Source of the DNA: an uncultured Oscillibacter sp.
GTDB lineage: Bacteria; Bacillota; Clostridia; Oscillospirales; Oscillospiraceae
Assembly (NCBI GenBank): GCA_947365245.1
Contig: CANAWG010000002.1
Span: 62,001-126,000, forward strand
DNA length: 64,000 nt
Reading direction: 5' to 3'
Of the stretch, positions 1-7,439 are shown piece after piece; positions within the stretch are counted from its first letter, which is position 1, and each line of letters begins with the position of its first letter. The position numbers were made by a program, and so were the translations under genes. The notes beneath the pieces were generated by a model that was given only the letters and a program-made list of their open reading frames with translations, had not been told where the DNA came from and made no database searches.

Positions 1-126
1 CATGACGGGGCCGGCCCCCGCCGCCAGCACCACGTTGGCGCAGTCGTTGGCGGAGACAATGTTGCTGACGCAGTGGATCAGGGGCCTGCGGGCCCGGATC
101 TGGTCCAGGCGGGCAAAGTCCGGCAT
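1..126 (-). CDS. thiM: Hydroxyethylthiazole kinase, N-terminal part only (runs off the window)
   Basis: Only the first 42 codons are inside the window; the gene continues past base 1. The translation starts MPDFARLDQIRARRPL and continues with IHCVSNIVSANDCANVVLAAGAG, which matches the conserved N-terminus of ThiM, where the Asn-Asp region binds the thiazole alcohol. ThiM phosphorylates 4-methyl-5-(2-hydroxyethyl)thiazole for thiamin salvage. The ATG at 124-126 has a good Shine-Dalgarno (GGAGGC, minus strand, about 131-142). It lies 77 bases downstream of thiW and behind the same TPP riboswitch, so the two probably form a thiazole uptake and activation operon. The C-terminal part cannot be checked. 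Confidence 0.88.
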   Translation of the reverse strand, partial: MPDFARLDQIRARRPLIHCVSNIVSANDCANVVLAAGAGPVM

Positions 127-159
127 GGGGACGCCTCCTTTCAAAGTGGATTGGGAGAG

Positions 160-188
160 GGCGGCCCGGTCACAGGACCGGGCCGCCC
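160..188 (-). other. Strong hairpin between thiW and thiM
   Basis: A GC-rich inverted repeat (arms GGCGGCCCGGTC / GACCGGGCCGCC around a CACAG-type loop) fills the thiW-thiM gap. There is no T-run on the minus strand, so it looks like a processing or attenuation hairpin rather than a full terminator. Confidence 0.5.
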
Positions 189-203
189 GGAAATCACGGT
201 TTG

Positions 204-722
204 TCAGTGCTCCAGAGCGCCCCGCATAGACCCCAGGGCCCCGCTCTTCTGGAGGGCGAACACCAGCGCCCCCGCCAGAATGGAACCGGCCACAGTGGAG
301 ATCAGGAACGGCGCCACATAGGCGTAAAAGGCCACGGTCCCGGCGTCCGCGCCCATAAAGGCCACGGCGATGGGGTAGGACAGGAGCCCTCCGATGACGC
401 CGGTGCCGAAGACCTCCGCCGCCAGGGTGAGCCACAGATTTTTGGACTTCCACCAGGCCAGGCCGCAGAGAAGCGCCCCGCACATGCTGCCGGGGAACGC
501 CAGCAGGCTCCCCAGGCTCAGCAGGTTTCGCAGGAGGCTGGCGACAAAGGCCGCGCCCAGACCGTACCAGGGCCCCAGGAACACGGCGCAGAGAATGTTG
601 ACCATGTGCTGCACCGGAGCGCACTTGCTGCCCAGCACAGGGAAAGAGAACATACTGCCCACCACGGCCACGGCGCACAGCACCCCGGCCAGGGCCAGCT
701 TCTTCGTAGAACCGCTCTTCAT
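204..722 (-). CDS. thiW: ThiW, thiazole-specific S component of an ECF transporter
   Basis: A 172-residue, very hydrophobic protein with about five or six membrane segments. The family signature appears near the N-terminus (KLALAGVLCAVAVVGS, then FPVLGSKCAPVQHMVN) and NLLS and GSMCGALLCGL follow, as in ThiW proteins. ThiW is the substrate-binding membrane subunit that works with the shared ECF AAT module to import hydroxyethylthiazole. A longer in-frame reading is possible, but the ATG at 720-722 is chosen because it follows AAGGAGTT at a proper distance and gives the usual ThiW start (MKSGSTKK). It sits between a TPP riboswitch and thiM, which supports the thiazole assignment. The ECF energizing module is not in the window. 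Confidence 0.9.
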   Translation of the reverse strand: MKSGSTKKLALAGVLCAVAVVGSMFSFPVLGSKCAPVQHMVNILCAVFLGPWYGLGAAFVASLLRNLLSLGSLLAFPGSMCGALLCGLAWWKSKNLWLTLAAEVFGTGVIGGLLSYPIAVAFMGADAGTVAFYAYVAPFLISTVAGSILAGALVFALQKSGALGSMRGALEH

Positions 723-1007
723 AAAAATAACTCCTTTGCATCGAAAGAATCGCAGGGAGAAAACGGCAGACAACCGACAGCGTCTTCCCCTTGCATGGCA
801 AGGCCGCGGACGAAATCCCTCGCCCGCCGGAAACTTCGGTCGGGGCTCGCTGGCCCCCTCTCACGCCGGAACACGGCTTCCCATCGCTGTCAGGGGAGGA
901 CCCGCCTCCCAAACGGCCCGGGCCCAGGGCGCTCCCCCTCGGCCCGCTCCCGGCTTCCCGGGACGCCTGCTGGATTCCGTTCCCCACGCTCCTCTCTCAA
1001 AAGAAGT
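723..1007. other. Long leader between riboswitch terminator and thiW
   Basis: About 285 bases with no convincing gene. On the minus strand this is the untranslated stretch between the riboswitch terminator and the thiW ribosome binding site. It is GC-rich with several small inverted repeats but I recognise no element in it. Confidence 0.4.
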
Positions 1008-1042
1008 CAAAAAACAGCGGATACCCGGGTGGGCATCCGCCT
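1008..1042 (-). terminator. Riboswitch-controlled terminator before thiW
   Basis: On the minus strand GCGGATGCCC...GGGTATCCGC forms a stem followed by TGTTTTTTGACTT. It directly follows the TPP aptamer, so it is the likely expression platform: TPP bound, transcription stops. Confidence 0.75.
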
Positions 1043-1057
1043 GGAGCGTTCTGTGCA

Positions 1058-1262
1058 AACTTCCTACGGTGGCATTACCCACATCAGGTCAAGAGTCCGT
1101 CCGGCATTTCCCTGTGTCCGTCTTGACAGCGCATTTTCCGCCCTGACTGCGTTAAAAAGCCTTGCAGGGCAAAAAATCCACCTGCCAATCCGCACACACT
1201 GAGATACCGTACAGCCTCTAAGGGTCGAAGCGTCGCTTCCTCTCAGCCTTTCGGCTCCCCTG
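1058..1262 (-). promoter_or_regulatory. TPP riboswitch (Thi box) upstream of thiW-thiM
   Basis: Read on the minus strand, the segment has the conserved Thi-box blocks in order: GGGGAGCC...GGCTGAGAGGAAG, then GACCCTT, then ACCTGATGTGGGTAATGCC and ACCGTAGGAAG. These form the pyrimidine-sensing and pyrophosphate-sensing arms of the TPP aptamer. It is longer than usual (about 205 bases) because of an extended optional arm between GACCCTT and ACCTGAT. Known role: repress thiamin uptake and synthesis genes when TPP is plentiful; the thiW-thiM genes fit this. Confidence 0.92.
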
Positions 1263-1340
1263 TTTTTCATCCCGTATTATGGCATTTTTCCCGCCGGCTG
1301 TCAAGGGCCTTTTCCTCCGGATCTCCGGGGCGGCAGATGG

Positions 1341-1382
1341 AAAAAAGCGGGCGCCCGGCCTTGCGCCGGACGCCCGCTTTTC
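1341..1382 (-). terminator. Terminator after the small protein at 1403-1633
   Basis: AAAAGCGGGCGTCCGGC...GCCGGGCGCCCGCTTTTTT on the minus strand: a long GC stem flanked by A and T runs, so it may act in both directions. Confidence 0.85.
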
Positions 1383-1402
1383 GGCCGGTGGAGACGGGGC
1401 GC

Positions 1403-1633
1403 TCAGAAGAGATTTTTCAGCCCCGCCAGCTTGCCGCCGATGTCGCCGGCGGCCAGCTTGGCCTTGAGACCGGTCACCAGGGGCTGGAGCTTCTCGTCGG
1501 GCAGGTCCACGCCCAGCAGTCCCTCCACAGTCTTGATGGGGTCGCCCTGGAACTTCTTGAGCAGGGCGGGGTCCTTCTGGATCTTTCCCGCCAGCTCCTC
1601 GATCTTGGCCTTTACATCGAAATTCATGTCCAT
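1403..1633 (-). CDS. Small protein of unknown function (76 aa)
   Basis: I do not recognise a family with certainty. The product starts MDMNFDVKAKIEELAGKI and is a compact, mostly helical-looking 76-residue protein with a repeated 'KI..DP.LL..F' pattern, a central GLLGVDLPDEKLQ segment and a lysine-rich end (KLAAGDIGGKLAGLKNLF). The DPALLKKF stretch slightly recalls Nif11-type leader peptides, but the rest does not. The upstream in-frame extension lacks a ribosome binding site, so the ATG at 1631-1633 (AAAGGGA upstream) is preferred; the ATG at 1625-1627 is an alternative. It has its own terminator and looks like a stand-alone gene. Confidence 0.65.
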   Translation of the reverse strand: MDMNFDVKAKIEELAGKIQKDPALLKKFQGDPIKTVEGLLGVDLPDEKLQPLVTGLKAKLAAGDIGGKLAGLKNLF

Positions 1634-1747
1634 GGTCTTGTTCCCTTTCTCTCTGATTTCGCCGGACCCGGGGCCCGGAGGCGTTCCCATGATATTGGAT
1701 TTCCGGTCGGTTGTCAAGACGGCGGCCGGGTCCCGGCCGGGGGGCGC

Positions 1748-2260
1748 TCAGAGATACCGCACCAGCTCCTCCAGGGGCCTCCGGTCGTTGTGGAGCCTGG
1801 ACGGATGGGCGCCCTCCGCCGGATACCCCAGGGGCAGCAGGGCGATGGGCGTGGTGCCCGCCATCTCCGGGAAGGCCGAGAGCAGCTTCTCCGGCTCAAA
1901 CATCCCCACGTAGGTGGTGCCGAGACCCAGCTCCGCCGCCTGGAGCATCATCTGCGCCGCGGCGATGGCGGCGTCAATCTCCCCGTGGTCCTTGCCGTCG
2001 GTCTCCCGCTTCCAGGACACGGCGCCGTCGTACCCCACCGCCAGAATCACCGGCGGGTGGAAGTGGCTGCCCATGCACGCGTCGGCCTTTTCCAGCGCCT
2101 CCGGGGAACGGAGGACAAAAATCCGCTGGGGCCGGAGGTTGTGGGCGGTGGGGGCGCTGCGGCCGGCCTCCAGAATGAGGTCCAGCTTCTCCTGCTCCAC
2201 CGGCTGAGGGCTGAATTTCCGCAGGGAGTACCTGGCGGCGGACAGTGCGTGAAAGTTCAT
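1748..2260 (-). CDS. Nitroreductase family flavoprotein
   Basis: A 170-residue protein with the FMN nitroreductase fold. The N-terminus (AARYSLRKFSPQPVEQEKL) carries the Arg-Arg/Lys FMN-phosphate contacts, followed by EAGRSAPTAHNLRPQRIFV, and the C-terminal half has AAQMMLQAAELGLGTTYVG and a FPEMAG...PIALLPLGYP segment, all typical of the family. Such enzymes use NAD(P)H to reduce nitro compounds, quinones or flavin-linked substrates; the substrate cannot be read from sequence. The start at 2258-2260 is preferred over a longer frame because GAGGAGATCGCC lies directly before it. It is shorter than classic NfsB proteins, like many clostridial members. Confidence 0.88.
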   Translation of the reverse strand: MNFHALSAARYSLRKFSPQPVEQEKLDLILEAGRSAPTAHNLRPQRIFVLRSPEALEKADACMGSHFHPPVILAVGYDGAVSWKRETDGKDHGEIDAAIAAAQMMLQAAELGLGTTYVGMFEPEKLLSAFPEMAGTTPIALLPLGYPAEGAHPSRLHNDRRPLEELVRYL

Positions 2261-2355
2261 GGCGATCTCCTCGTTTCTCTTTTTGAATGTCCGCATTGTA
2301 CCACAGGATCTCCGCCGCCGCAATCCCGGAGGACGATATTTCTCTCAGAGCCCGC

Positions 2356-3252
2356 TCAGCTCAAAAGGGCGTTCATCTCCTGGATATCCAGGTCCTGGAG
2401 GGCCCAGTTGATGCCGTAGCCCACCACCTTGCTCAGATCCCGGACCTGGCGGTCGATGTCCTGGGTGGTGACCATCAGGCCGCCCTTGCCCCGCCGCAGG
2501 GACTCGGGGTCGATGTCCTCCACGCCGGACTCCTCCAAAAGATCCGCCGCCAGCGTGGCGGCGTCCACCACCGTGGGGATGCCCACGGCCAGCACCGGCA
2601 CCCCCAGGGTCTCCTGGTTCAGCGCCGAGCGGTGATTTCCCACACCGGAGCCGGGGATGATGCCGGTGTCCGAGAGCTGCACCGTGGCGCACACCCGCTC
2701 GCAGCGGCGGGAGGCCAGGGCGTCGATGGCGATGACCAGGGCGGGCTGCACCTGCGCGACCAGCCCCCGCACCGCCTCGGCGGACTCCACGCCGGTGGTG
2801 CCCAGCACGCCGGCGCGGAACACCGCCACGGGCCGGAAGCCCGCGAAGTGCCTGGGCATGGCGGCGATCAGGTGGCGGGTGACTAAGATGTTGTCCGCCG
2901 CCAGGGGGCCCACGGCGTCCGGCGTCATGGCCGCGTTGCCCAGGCTCACGATCAGGACCGGCCCCTCCGATGGCAGCAGCTCCTTGAGCTGGGACCCCAC
3001 CGCCCGGACGGCCCGCTCGAAAAAGTCCGCTTTCCGCTGCCAGAACGTGGTCAGGTCGATGGTCAGGTAGCTGCCCTGGGGCTTTCCCAGGGCCTCCTCC
3101 CCCCGCCGGTCCAAAATGTCCACCCGGGTCACCGGGTATCCCTCCCGCTTGGTCTTGGTGGCCTTGACGCCGGAGAGGCGGGTGGTCCGCTGGGCGGACT
3201 CCTGCCATAATTCCCGGGCCTCCAGGGCCAGGTCTGTGCGCTTTCCCAACAT
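2356..3252 (-). CDS. gpr: GPR endopeptidase (germination protease)
   Basis: GPR degrades small acid-soluble proteins when spores germinate. The 298-residue product begins with the family motif KRTDLALEARELWQE and carries the conserved GVKATKTKREGYPVTRVDIL, SLGNAAMTPDAVGPL, PALVIAIDALASR and QLSDTGIIPGSGVGNHRSALNQ blocks of peptidase family A25, whose catalytic Asp residues lie in these regions. The ATG at 3250-3252 is chosen because of AGGAGGCAAAGCGGT upstream. Length is slightly below the about 330-370 residues of Bacillus GPR, as usual in Clostridia. Its presence is direct evidence for endospore formation. It is divergent from rpsT, the same neighbourhood found in many Firmicutes. Confidence 0.96.
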   Translation of the reverse strand: MLGKRTDLALEARELWQESAQRTTRLSGVKATKTKREGYPVTRVDILDRRGEEALGKPQGSYLTIDLTTFWQRKADFFERAVRAVGSQLKELLPSEGPVLIVSLGNAAMTPDAVGPLAADNILVTRHLIAAMPRHFAGFRPVAVFRAGVLGTTGVESAEAVRGLVAQVQPALVIAIDALASRRCERVCATVQLSDTGIIPGSGVGNHRSALNQETLGVPVLAVGIPTVVDAATLAADLLEESGVEDIDPESLRRGKGGLMVTTQDIDRQVRDLSKVVGYGINWALQDLDIQEMNALLS

Positions 3253-3351
3253 ACCGCTTTGCCTCCTGCACAAAATCTGGTGCTCTTCCCTCTAGGTTTT
3301 GCGGCTGGAGATACAATATTCAGAAAATCAACGGAAATTGTAAAAAAACTC

Positions 3352-3380
3352 TTGCTTTTTTTCGCTCTCCCTGCTAAAAT
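3352..3380 (+). promoter_or_regulatory. Promoter of rpsT
   Basis: TTGCTT (3352-3357), 17-base spacer, TAAAAT (3375-3380), in the gpr/rpsT divergent region. Confidence 0.65.
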
Positions 3381-3445
3381 ATCATTCTGCATGGTGGGGT
3401 GTTCGATTCCCCCCAACAAATCTGCCGAAAGAGGAGGTGTTTGGT

Positions 3446-3709
3446 TTGCCGAATATCAAGTCTGCCAAGAAGCGTGTTCTCATCGGGGCCGCCAGAAACG
3501 CGCGCAACAAGGCCACGAAGTCTGAGCTGAAGACTGCCATCAAGAAGTTCGAGGCGGCTGCCGCGGAAGGCAATCGCACCGAGGCCGACGGCGCATACAA
3601 GGTTGCGGTGAAGAAAGTCGATCAGGCCGTTGCCAAGGGCGTGATGCACAAGAACACGGCCGCTCACAGAAAGAGCGCCATGACCCTGAAGCTCAACAAG
3701 ATTGGCTGA
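3446..3709 (+). CDS. rpsT: 30S ribosomal protein S20
   Basis: An 87-residue basic protein beginning PNIKSAKKRVLI after the start and ending KNTAAHRKSAMTLKLNKI, the standard S20 sequence; it binds 16S rRNA helices at the bottom of the small subunit. The start is a TTG at 3446-3448: it gives the universal MPNIKSAKKR start and sits 8 bases after AGGAGG. The GTG at 3437 lies inside the ribosome binding site and can be dismissed. A TTG start is known to keep S20 synthesis under translational self-control in other bacteria. A terminator follows at once, so the gene is a single transcription unit. Confidence 0.97.
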   Translation: MPNIKSAKKRVLIGAARNARNKATKSELKTAIKKFEAAAAEGNRTEADGAYKVAVKKVDQAVAKGVMHKNTAAHRKSAMTLKLNKIG

Positions 3710-3715
3710 TATTAG

Positions 3716-3743
3716 AAAGGACATCCGCCGGATGTCCTTTTTT
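3716..3743 (+). terminator. Terminator after rpsT
   Basis: AAAGGACATCC GCC GGATGTCCTTTTTT: stem of nine pairs followed by a T-run. Confidence 0.9.
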
Positions 3744-3780
3744 CATGCCCTGGACTGCCGGTCCCAAAGGAATCTGGCCC

Positions 3781-3809
3781 TTTTCTTTCCCGGAGGACCG
3801 TGGTACAAT
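3781..3809 (+). promoter_or_regulatory. Probable promoter of tatD operon
   Basis: TTTTCT (3781-3786), 17-base spacer, TACAAT (3804-3809). The -35 is weak. Confidence 0.5.
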
Positions 3810-3844
3810 CAACCTCAGATGAACGCTGAGACAGGAGGCCCGCC

Positions 3845-4633
3845 ATGAAGCTCTTTGACACCCACGCCCACTACACCGACAACGCTTTCAACACCGACCG
3901 CTCAGAGCTGCTGGAGCGGCTGCTGCCGGCGGCGGGAGTGGCCGCCGCCGTGACCGCCGGGGTGGACGTGGAGAGCGCCCGGGCATCCGCCGCCCTGGCG
4001 GAGAAATACGATTATATATATGCCGCCGCCGGCCTCCACCCGGAGGACTGCGCCGGGGCCGGCGAAGCGGAGCTGGAGGAGATCCGCCGCCTGTGCCGTC
4101 ACCCCAAGGTCGTTGCCGTGGGGGAGATCGGCCTGGACTACTACTGGGCGGAGAACCCGCCAAAGGAGTTCCAGCAGGAGATTTTCCGCCGCCAGCTGGC
4201 CCTGGCCCGGGAGGAGGGCCTGCCGGTGATCGTCCACGACCGGGAGGCCCACGGGGATTCCCTGGCCATTGTGAAGGAGTTCCCGGAGGCCGCCGGCGTG
4301 TTCCACTGCTTCTCCGGCAGCCCCGAGATGGCGCAGGAGCTCATCAAGCGGGGCTGGTATCTGGGCTTTGACGGCCCCATCACCTACAAAAACGCCAAGC
4401 GCGCGCCGGAGGTCGTGGCCGTCACGCCCCTGGACCGGATCGTCGTCGAGACGGACGCGCCCTACCTCTCCCCGGTGCCCAACCGGGGAAAGCGGAACGA
4501 CAGCCGGAATCTGCCGTATATTGTGGAAAAGCTGGCGGAGTGGAAAGGCGTCACGCCGGAGGAAATGGCGGAGATCACCTATGAAAACGGCCTGCGGCTG
4601 TTTCCCAAGATCCGGGATTGTGAGGCGTTTTGA
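3845..4633 (+). CDS. tatD: TatD family metal-dependent DNase/hydrolase
   Basis: A 262-residue TIM-barrel hydrolase. The N-terminal FDTHAHYTD gives the two metal-binding His residues, VGEIGLDYYW supplies the metal-binding Glu, VIVHDREAH and GVFHCFSG give further His ligands, and VETDAPYLSP the last Asp, all in the order of TatD/YcfH. Family members act as 3'-5' exonucleases and on D-aminoacyl esters; the physiological substrate is uncertain. RBS CAGGAGGCC precedes the ATG. The stop overlaps the start of the next gene (TGATG), so the three downstream genes are translationally linked. Confidence 0.95.
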   Translation: MKLFDTHAHYTDNAFNTDRSELLERLLPAAGVAAAVTAGVDVESARASAALAEKYDYIYAAAGLHPEDCAGAGEAELEEIRRLCRHPKVVAVGEIGLDYYWAENPPKEFQQEIFRRQLALAREEGLPVIVHDREAHGDSLAIVKEFPEAAGVFHCFSGSPEMAQELIKRGWYLGFDGPITYKNAKRAPEVVAVTPLDRIVVETDAPYLSPVPNRGKRNDSRNLPYIVEKLAEWKGVTPEEMAEITYENGLRLFPKIRDCEAF

Positions 4634-5514
4634 TGCGAAAATGGATGATATTCACCCTGGTCCTGCTGGTTTTCAGCGGATGCGCCGCCCCGGCGCCGCC
4701 GGTTGAGGGGGAGCCCTTGCCGGCCGCGCCGGAGGAGGTCTGTTCCCTGCCGGAGACCTGGGACCTGGAGCCCCTCTCCGCCCCGGGCATCGTACTGGAG
4801 GGCCGGGCCCCGGCGGAGGACTGGAGGCCGGCTCCCCCCATGGGGGACCGGGATTATCACGGGAACATGATGCGCTGGGTCCGTGACAACACTGCCGAAT
4901 TGGTGGCGGAGGCCCCGGGGGCGTACTTCTACGCCCTGCCCCGGACGGAGGAGCACCCTGAGGAGACCGCCCTCATCCTCTGGGGGGAGAGCGCGGCGGA
5001 GTTCGACTGTTGGTGTTTTTCCACGCCCCGGATGTTCCTCCCGGAGATGTACTGCTTTGACTTCGACGGCGACGAAGAGGACGAGCTGGTTGTCCTCTGC
5101 TACTCCGGCAGCGGCACCGGGGTCTCCGTCTGGGACCTCCACGTGGTGGAGAAAAACGGGGACGGGACGCTGACGGACTACTCCACGTTCCGCTACACGG
5201 AGGGCGGAAAACCCCTGTGGGAGGGCGTCTCCTCTCTGCTGCGGCTGGAGCGGACGGGGGACCGGGCTTTTTTAATCCTGGGCCGGGAGCTGGCGGAGGT
5301 AGATCCCGCCGCCCTGCCGGAGGAGGACCGGGCGCCGTTCACCGGCAGCACCATTCAGTTTGAGGTCTTCCCGGAGGAGCGCCGCGTTCGGTTTTTGGGA
5401 GGGGTGGATGTGGCGCCCACCTGGTACATCGCGGATCTCTCCGCCGATGTGGCCTATCAGGACGGCACATTCACCCTGTCGAATTTTCACCTGTACGGGA
5501 ATGATTTTTTTTGA
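4633..5514 (+). CDS. Lipoprotein of unknown function
   Basis: A 293-residue protein with a lipoprotein signal peptide: MRKWMIFTLVLLVFSGCAAP, lipobox FSGC with Cys at about residue 17. The mature part is acidic and beta-rich; around residues 135-150 it has FDFDGDEEDELVVL, a calcium-loop or FG-GAP-like Asp-rich turn, followed by a GSGTGVSVWDLHVVEK strand. No known domain beyond that is recognised. The ATG at 4633 shares its A with the tatD stop codon, so expression is coupled to tatD; a TTG directly before it is less likely. It stands between tatD and the radical SAM gene, an unusual insertion in that pair. Confidence 0.8.
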   Translation: MRKWMIFTLVLLVFSGCAAPAPPVEGEPLPAAPEEVCSLPETWDLEPLSAPGIVLEGRAPAEDWRPAPPMGDRDYHGNMMRWVRDNTAELVAEAPGAYFYALPRTEEHPEETALILWGESAAEFDCWCFSTPRMFLPEMYCFDFDGDEEDELVVLCYSGSGTGVSVWDLHVVEKNGDGTLTDYSTFRYTEGGKPLWEGVSSLLRLERTGDRAFLILGRELAEVDPAALPEEDRAPFTGSTIQFEVFPEERRVRFLGGVDVAPTWYIADLSADVAYQDGTFTLSNFHLYGNDFF

Positions 5515-5526
5515 GGAGCGAGGAGC

Positions 5527-6150
5527 ATGAAAAAGGGCTTTACCATCACCTACGAGTACGGGGACAACCTGTATGTCAACACCACCAACCGCTGCGACTA
5601 CGCCTGTACGTTCTGCCTGCGGCACAACGAGTCCAGCGGCGGCAGCATCTACAACGACAACCTGTGGCTGGAGCGGGAGCCCACCCGGGAGGAGATCCTG
5701 GCCTCCATCGAGGGCTGGGACCTCTCCAAATACAAACAGCTGGTGTTCTGCGGCTTCGGCGAGCCCGCCTACCGGCTGGAGGACATCTGCTGGGTCATCG
5801 ACCGGCTCCATGAGCGCGGCGTGAAGCTCCCCGTCCGCATGAACACCAACGGCACCGCCAGCCTGATCCACGGCCGGGACACCTGCCCGGACTTCGCCGG
5901 GCGGTTCGACGTGGTGTCCATCTCGCTGAACACCGACACGGCGGAGAAGTACGAGGCCCTGTGCCGTCCCCGTTACCCCGGGGCCTACCAGGCCATGAAG
6001 GACTTCGCCAAAGAGCTGACGCGGTATGTCCCCACGGTGATGATGACCGTGGTGGACACCATCTCGCCGGAGGAGATTGAGAACTGCCGCAAAATCTGCG
6101 AGGAGGAGATCGGCGCGGTGTACCGGGTGCGGGAGTATATCGCCGACTGA
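5527..6150 (+). CDS. TatD-linked radical SAM protein
   Basis: A 207-residue radical SAM enzyme. The cluster motif is CDYACTFC (CX3CX2C) at residues 23-30, followed by the GFGEPAYRLED glycine-rich SAM motif at about 78-88 and a conserved MNTNGTA strand. The short length and the association with tatD correspond to the family known as TatD-linked (tatD-associated) radical SAM proteins, whose reaction is not established. It follows the lipoprotein with 12 bases between, RBS GAGGAGCGAGGAGC, and ends in a terminator, so it closes the operon. Family and iron-sulfur cluster are clear; substrate is unknown. Confidence 0.9.
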   Translation: MKKGFTITYEYGDNLYVNTTNRCDYACTFCLRHNESSGGSIYNDNLWLEREPTREEILASIEGWDLSKYKQLVFCGFGEPAYRLEDICWVIDRLHERGVKLPVRMNTNGTASLIHGRDTCPDFAGRFDVVSISLNTDTAEKYEALCRPRYPGAYQAMKDFAKELTRYVPTVMMTVVDTISPEEIENCRKICEEEIGAVYRVREYIAD

Positions 6151-6173
6151 GGCTGGTCTTATGCGGTACGGCA

Positions 6174-6207
6174 AAGAGCCGGGACGCTATCGTCCCGGCT
6201 CTTTTTT
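6174..6207 (+). terminator. Terminator of the tatD operon
   Basis: AAGAGCCGGGACG CTAT CGTCCCGGCTCTTTTTT; its 3' end touches the stop codon of the convergent regulator gene. Confidence 0.9.
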
Positions 6208-6455
6208 CATGGGGTCTCCTCGTCCTGGGCGAAGAGGGCGTTATAGTCCACTTTCAGGACCTCCGCCAGCTTGTCGATCTCAAAGACGGAGGCCGAACGG
6301 TATCCGGTCTCGATATGCCCGACCATGGTCTCCGTAATATCACAGCCGCAGGTCTGCAATCTGGCGGCCAGATCCTTTTGGGTCAAGCCGCGCTTGACCC
6401 GGTAATACTTGACCTTTTGGCCGATGTTCCGGTCCAGAGGCGTGCTTCTCTTCAT
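6207..6455 (-). CDS. XRE-family helix-turn-helix regulator
   Basis: An 82-residue, single-domain DNA-binding protein. The HTH runs from about residue 12 to 68: IGQKVKYYRVKRGLTQKDLAARL, then DITETMVGHIETGYRSASVFEIDKLAEVLKVDYNALF, the Cro/C1 pattern. The end is acidic (AQDEETP). Start at 6453-6455 with GGAGGG upstream. It is divergent from a 63-residue protein gene whose promoter overlaps the shared 87-base intergenic region, so it may regulate that gene and itself; this is inference from position only. Confidence 0.88.
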   Translation of the reverse strand: MKRSTPLDRNIGQKVKYYRVKRGLTQKDLAARLQTCGCDITETMVGHIETGYRSASVFEIDKLAEVLKVDYNALFAQDEETP

Positions 6456-6484
6456 CAAAACCCTCCATATATAGTGGAATTAAC

Positions 6485-6513
6485 TTGATGATAAGAGAAG
6501 TGTGTGGTAAAAT
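6485..6513 (+). promoter_or_regulatory. Promoter of the small gene at 6543
   Basis: TTGATG (6485-6490), 17-base spacer, TAAAAT (6508-6513). Confidence 0.65.
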
Positions 6514-6542
6514 GCCTCTATGTATTTAGGGAGGTGCACATC

Positions 6543-6734
6543 ATGGACAGAGAACTTCTTGTGGAGCTCATGGAGACGTACGGCCTCTCGGGCTTCACCC
6601 CCCAGCCCGCCAGCGCGAGCCTGCGGAGTATCGCGAAAATCATCGCCGCCCGAAAGAGCGACCGGGCGTGCATCGAGGACCTCACGGTATACCTCCTGCT
6701 GAACGGGATCCCCGTGGGAGACCGGCGGCCTTGA
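6543..6734 (+). CDS. Small protein of unknown function (63 aa)
   Basis: Not recognised. The product begins MDRELLVELMETYGLSGF and ends LTVYLLLNGIPVGDRRP; it is soluble, with a short leucine-rich first helix and a charged middle (IIAARKSDRACIEDL). The start at 6543 has AGGGAGGTG at the right distance and a good promoter 30 bases upstream, which supports a real gene. It is divergent from the XRE regulator and precedes the acetyltransferase by about 54 bases without an obvious terminator, so it may be co-transcribed with it. Confidence 0.65.
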   Translation: MDRELLVELMETYGLSGFTPQPASASLRSIAKIIAARKSDRACIEDLTVYLLLNGIPVGDRRP

Positions 6735-6788
6735 CTTCCTCCCCCCGGCGTGCTATCTTGGGGGAAACCCAGGACAGGAGGGATTTTT

Positions 6789-7379
6789 ATGGCTTTGGAG
6801 GACCTGACCATCCGCCCCGCCGCGCCGGAGGACGCCGCCGCGCTGCTGGCCGTCTATGCCCACTATGTGGAAAAGACCGCCGTCACCTTTGAGTACGATG
6901 TGCCCGCGCCGGAGGACTTCGCCGGCCGCGTCGCCCGGACGCTGGCGCGCTACCCGTATCTGGCGGCGGAGAGCGGAGGGGAGCTGGTGGGCTACGCCTA
7001 CGCCGGCTCCTTTAAGGAGCGCCCCGCCTACGACTGGGCGGTGGAGACCACGGTGTACGTCCGGGAGGACCAACGGCGCCGGGGCGCGGGCCGGGCGCTG
7101 TATGAGGCCCTGGAGCGGTGCCTGGCGGCCCAGGGCGTGCTGAATCTGAACGCCTGCATCGCCTGCCCGGAACGGGAGGACGAATACCTCACCCGGGACA
7201 GCGTGGACTTCCACAGCCGCCTGGGCTACCGCCTTGTGGGGGAGTTCCATGGCTGCGGCTGCAAGTTCGGCCGGTGGTACAACATGGTCTGGATGGAAAA
7301 GCACATCGGGGAACATCTGCCGGACCCGCCGCCGGTGCGGCCCTTTCCGGAGGTGTTCCGCCCGGAGCTGCTCCGGTGA
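6789..7379 (+). CDS. GNAT family N-acetyltransferase (phosphinothricin acetyltransferase-like)
   Basis: A 196-residue GNAT enzyme: LTIRPAAPEDAAALLAVYAHYVEKTAVTFEY at the start, the AcCoA-binding motif VYVREDQRRRGAGRALYEAL in the middle (R-x-x-G-x-G/A pattern), and HSRLGYRLVGEFHGCGCKFGRWYNMVWMEK near the end, which is characteristic of the PAT/MnaT branch that acetylates amino-group substrates such as phosphinothricin or methionine analogues. The true substrate cannot be told. Start at 6789 with CAGGAGGG upstream. The last 20 residues are proline-rich and variable. Confidence 0.9.
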   Translation: MALEDLTIRPAAPEDAAALLAVYAHYVEKTAVTFEYDVPAPEDFAGRVARTLARYPYLAAESGGELVGYAYAGSFKERPAYDWAVETTVYVREDQRRRGAGRALYEALERCLAAQGVLNLNACIACPEREDEYLTRDSVDFHSRLGYRLVGEFHGCGCKFGRWYNMVWMEKHIGEHLPDPPPVRPFPEVFRPELLR

Positions 7380-7407
7380 CCCCAGGGCCCCTCCCCGGCG
7401 AAAAGGA

Positions 7408-7436
7408 TTGACATTTCCGGGAAAACAGCATATACT
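7408..7436 (+). promoter_or_regulatory. Promoter of tenA-thiZXY
   Basis: Consensus TTGACA (7408-7413), 17-base spacer, TATACT (7431-7436). The predicted start of transcription falls at the beginning of the riboswitch P1 helix. Confidence 0.85.
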
Positions 7437-7439
7437 ACC

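Noticed and set aside
201-1202. Long plus-strand open frame of 333 codons opposite thiW
   Set aside because: It is a GC-rich shadow of thiW and the riboswitch region: composition is Arg/Pro/Gly-rich and no ribosome binding site or domain is seen.
3388-3420. tRNA T-arm-like sequence (GGGGTGTTCGATTCCCC) in the rpsT leader
   Set aside because: The loop has nine instead of seven bases and there is no anticodon arm, D-arm or acceptor upstream. It is a leader hairpin.
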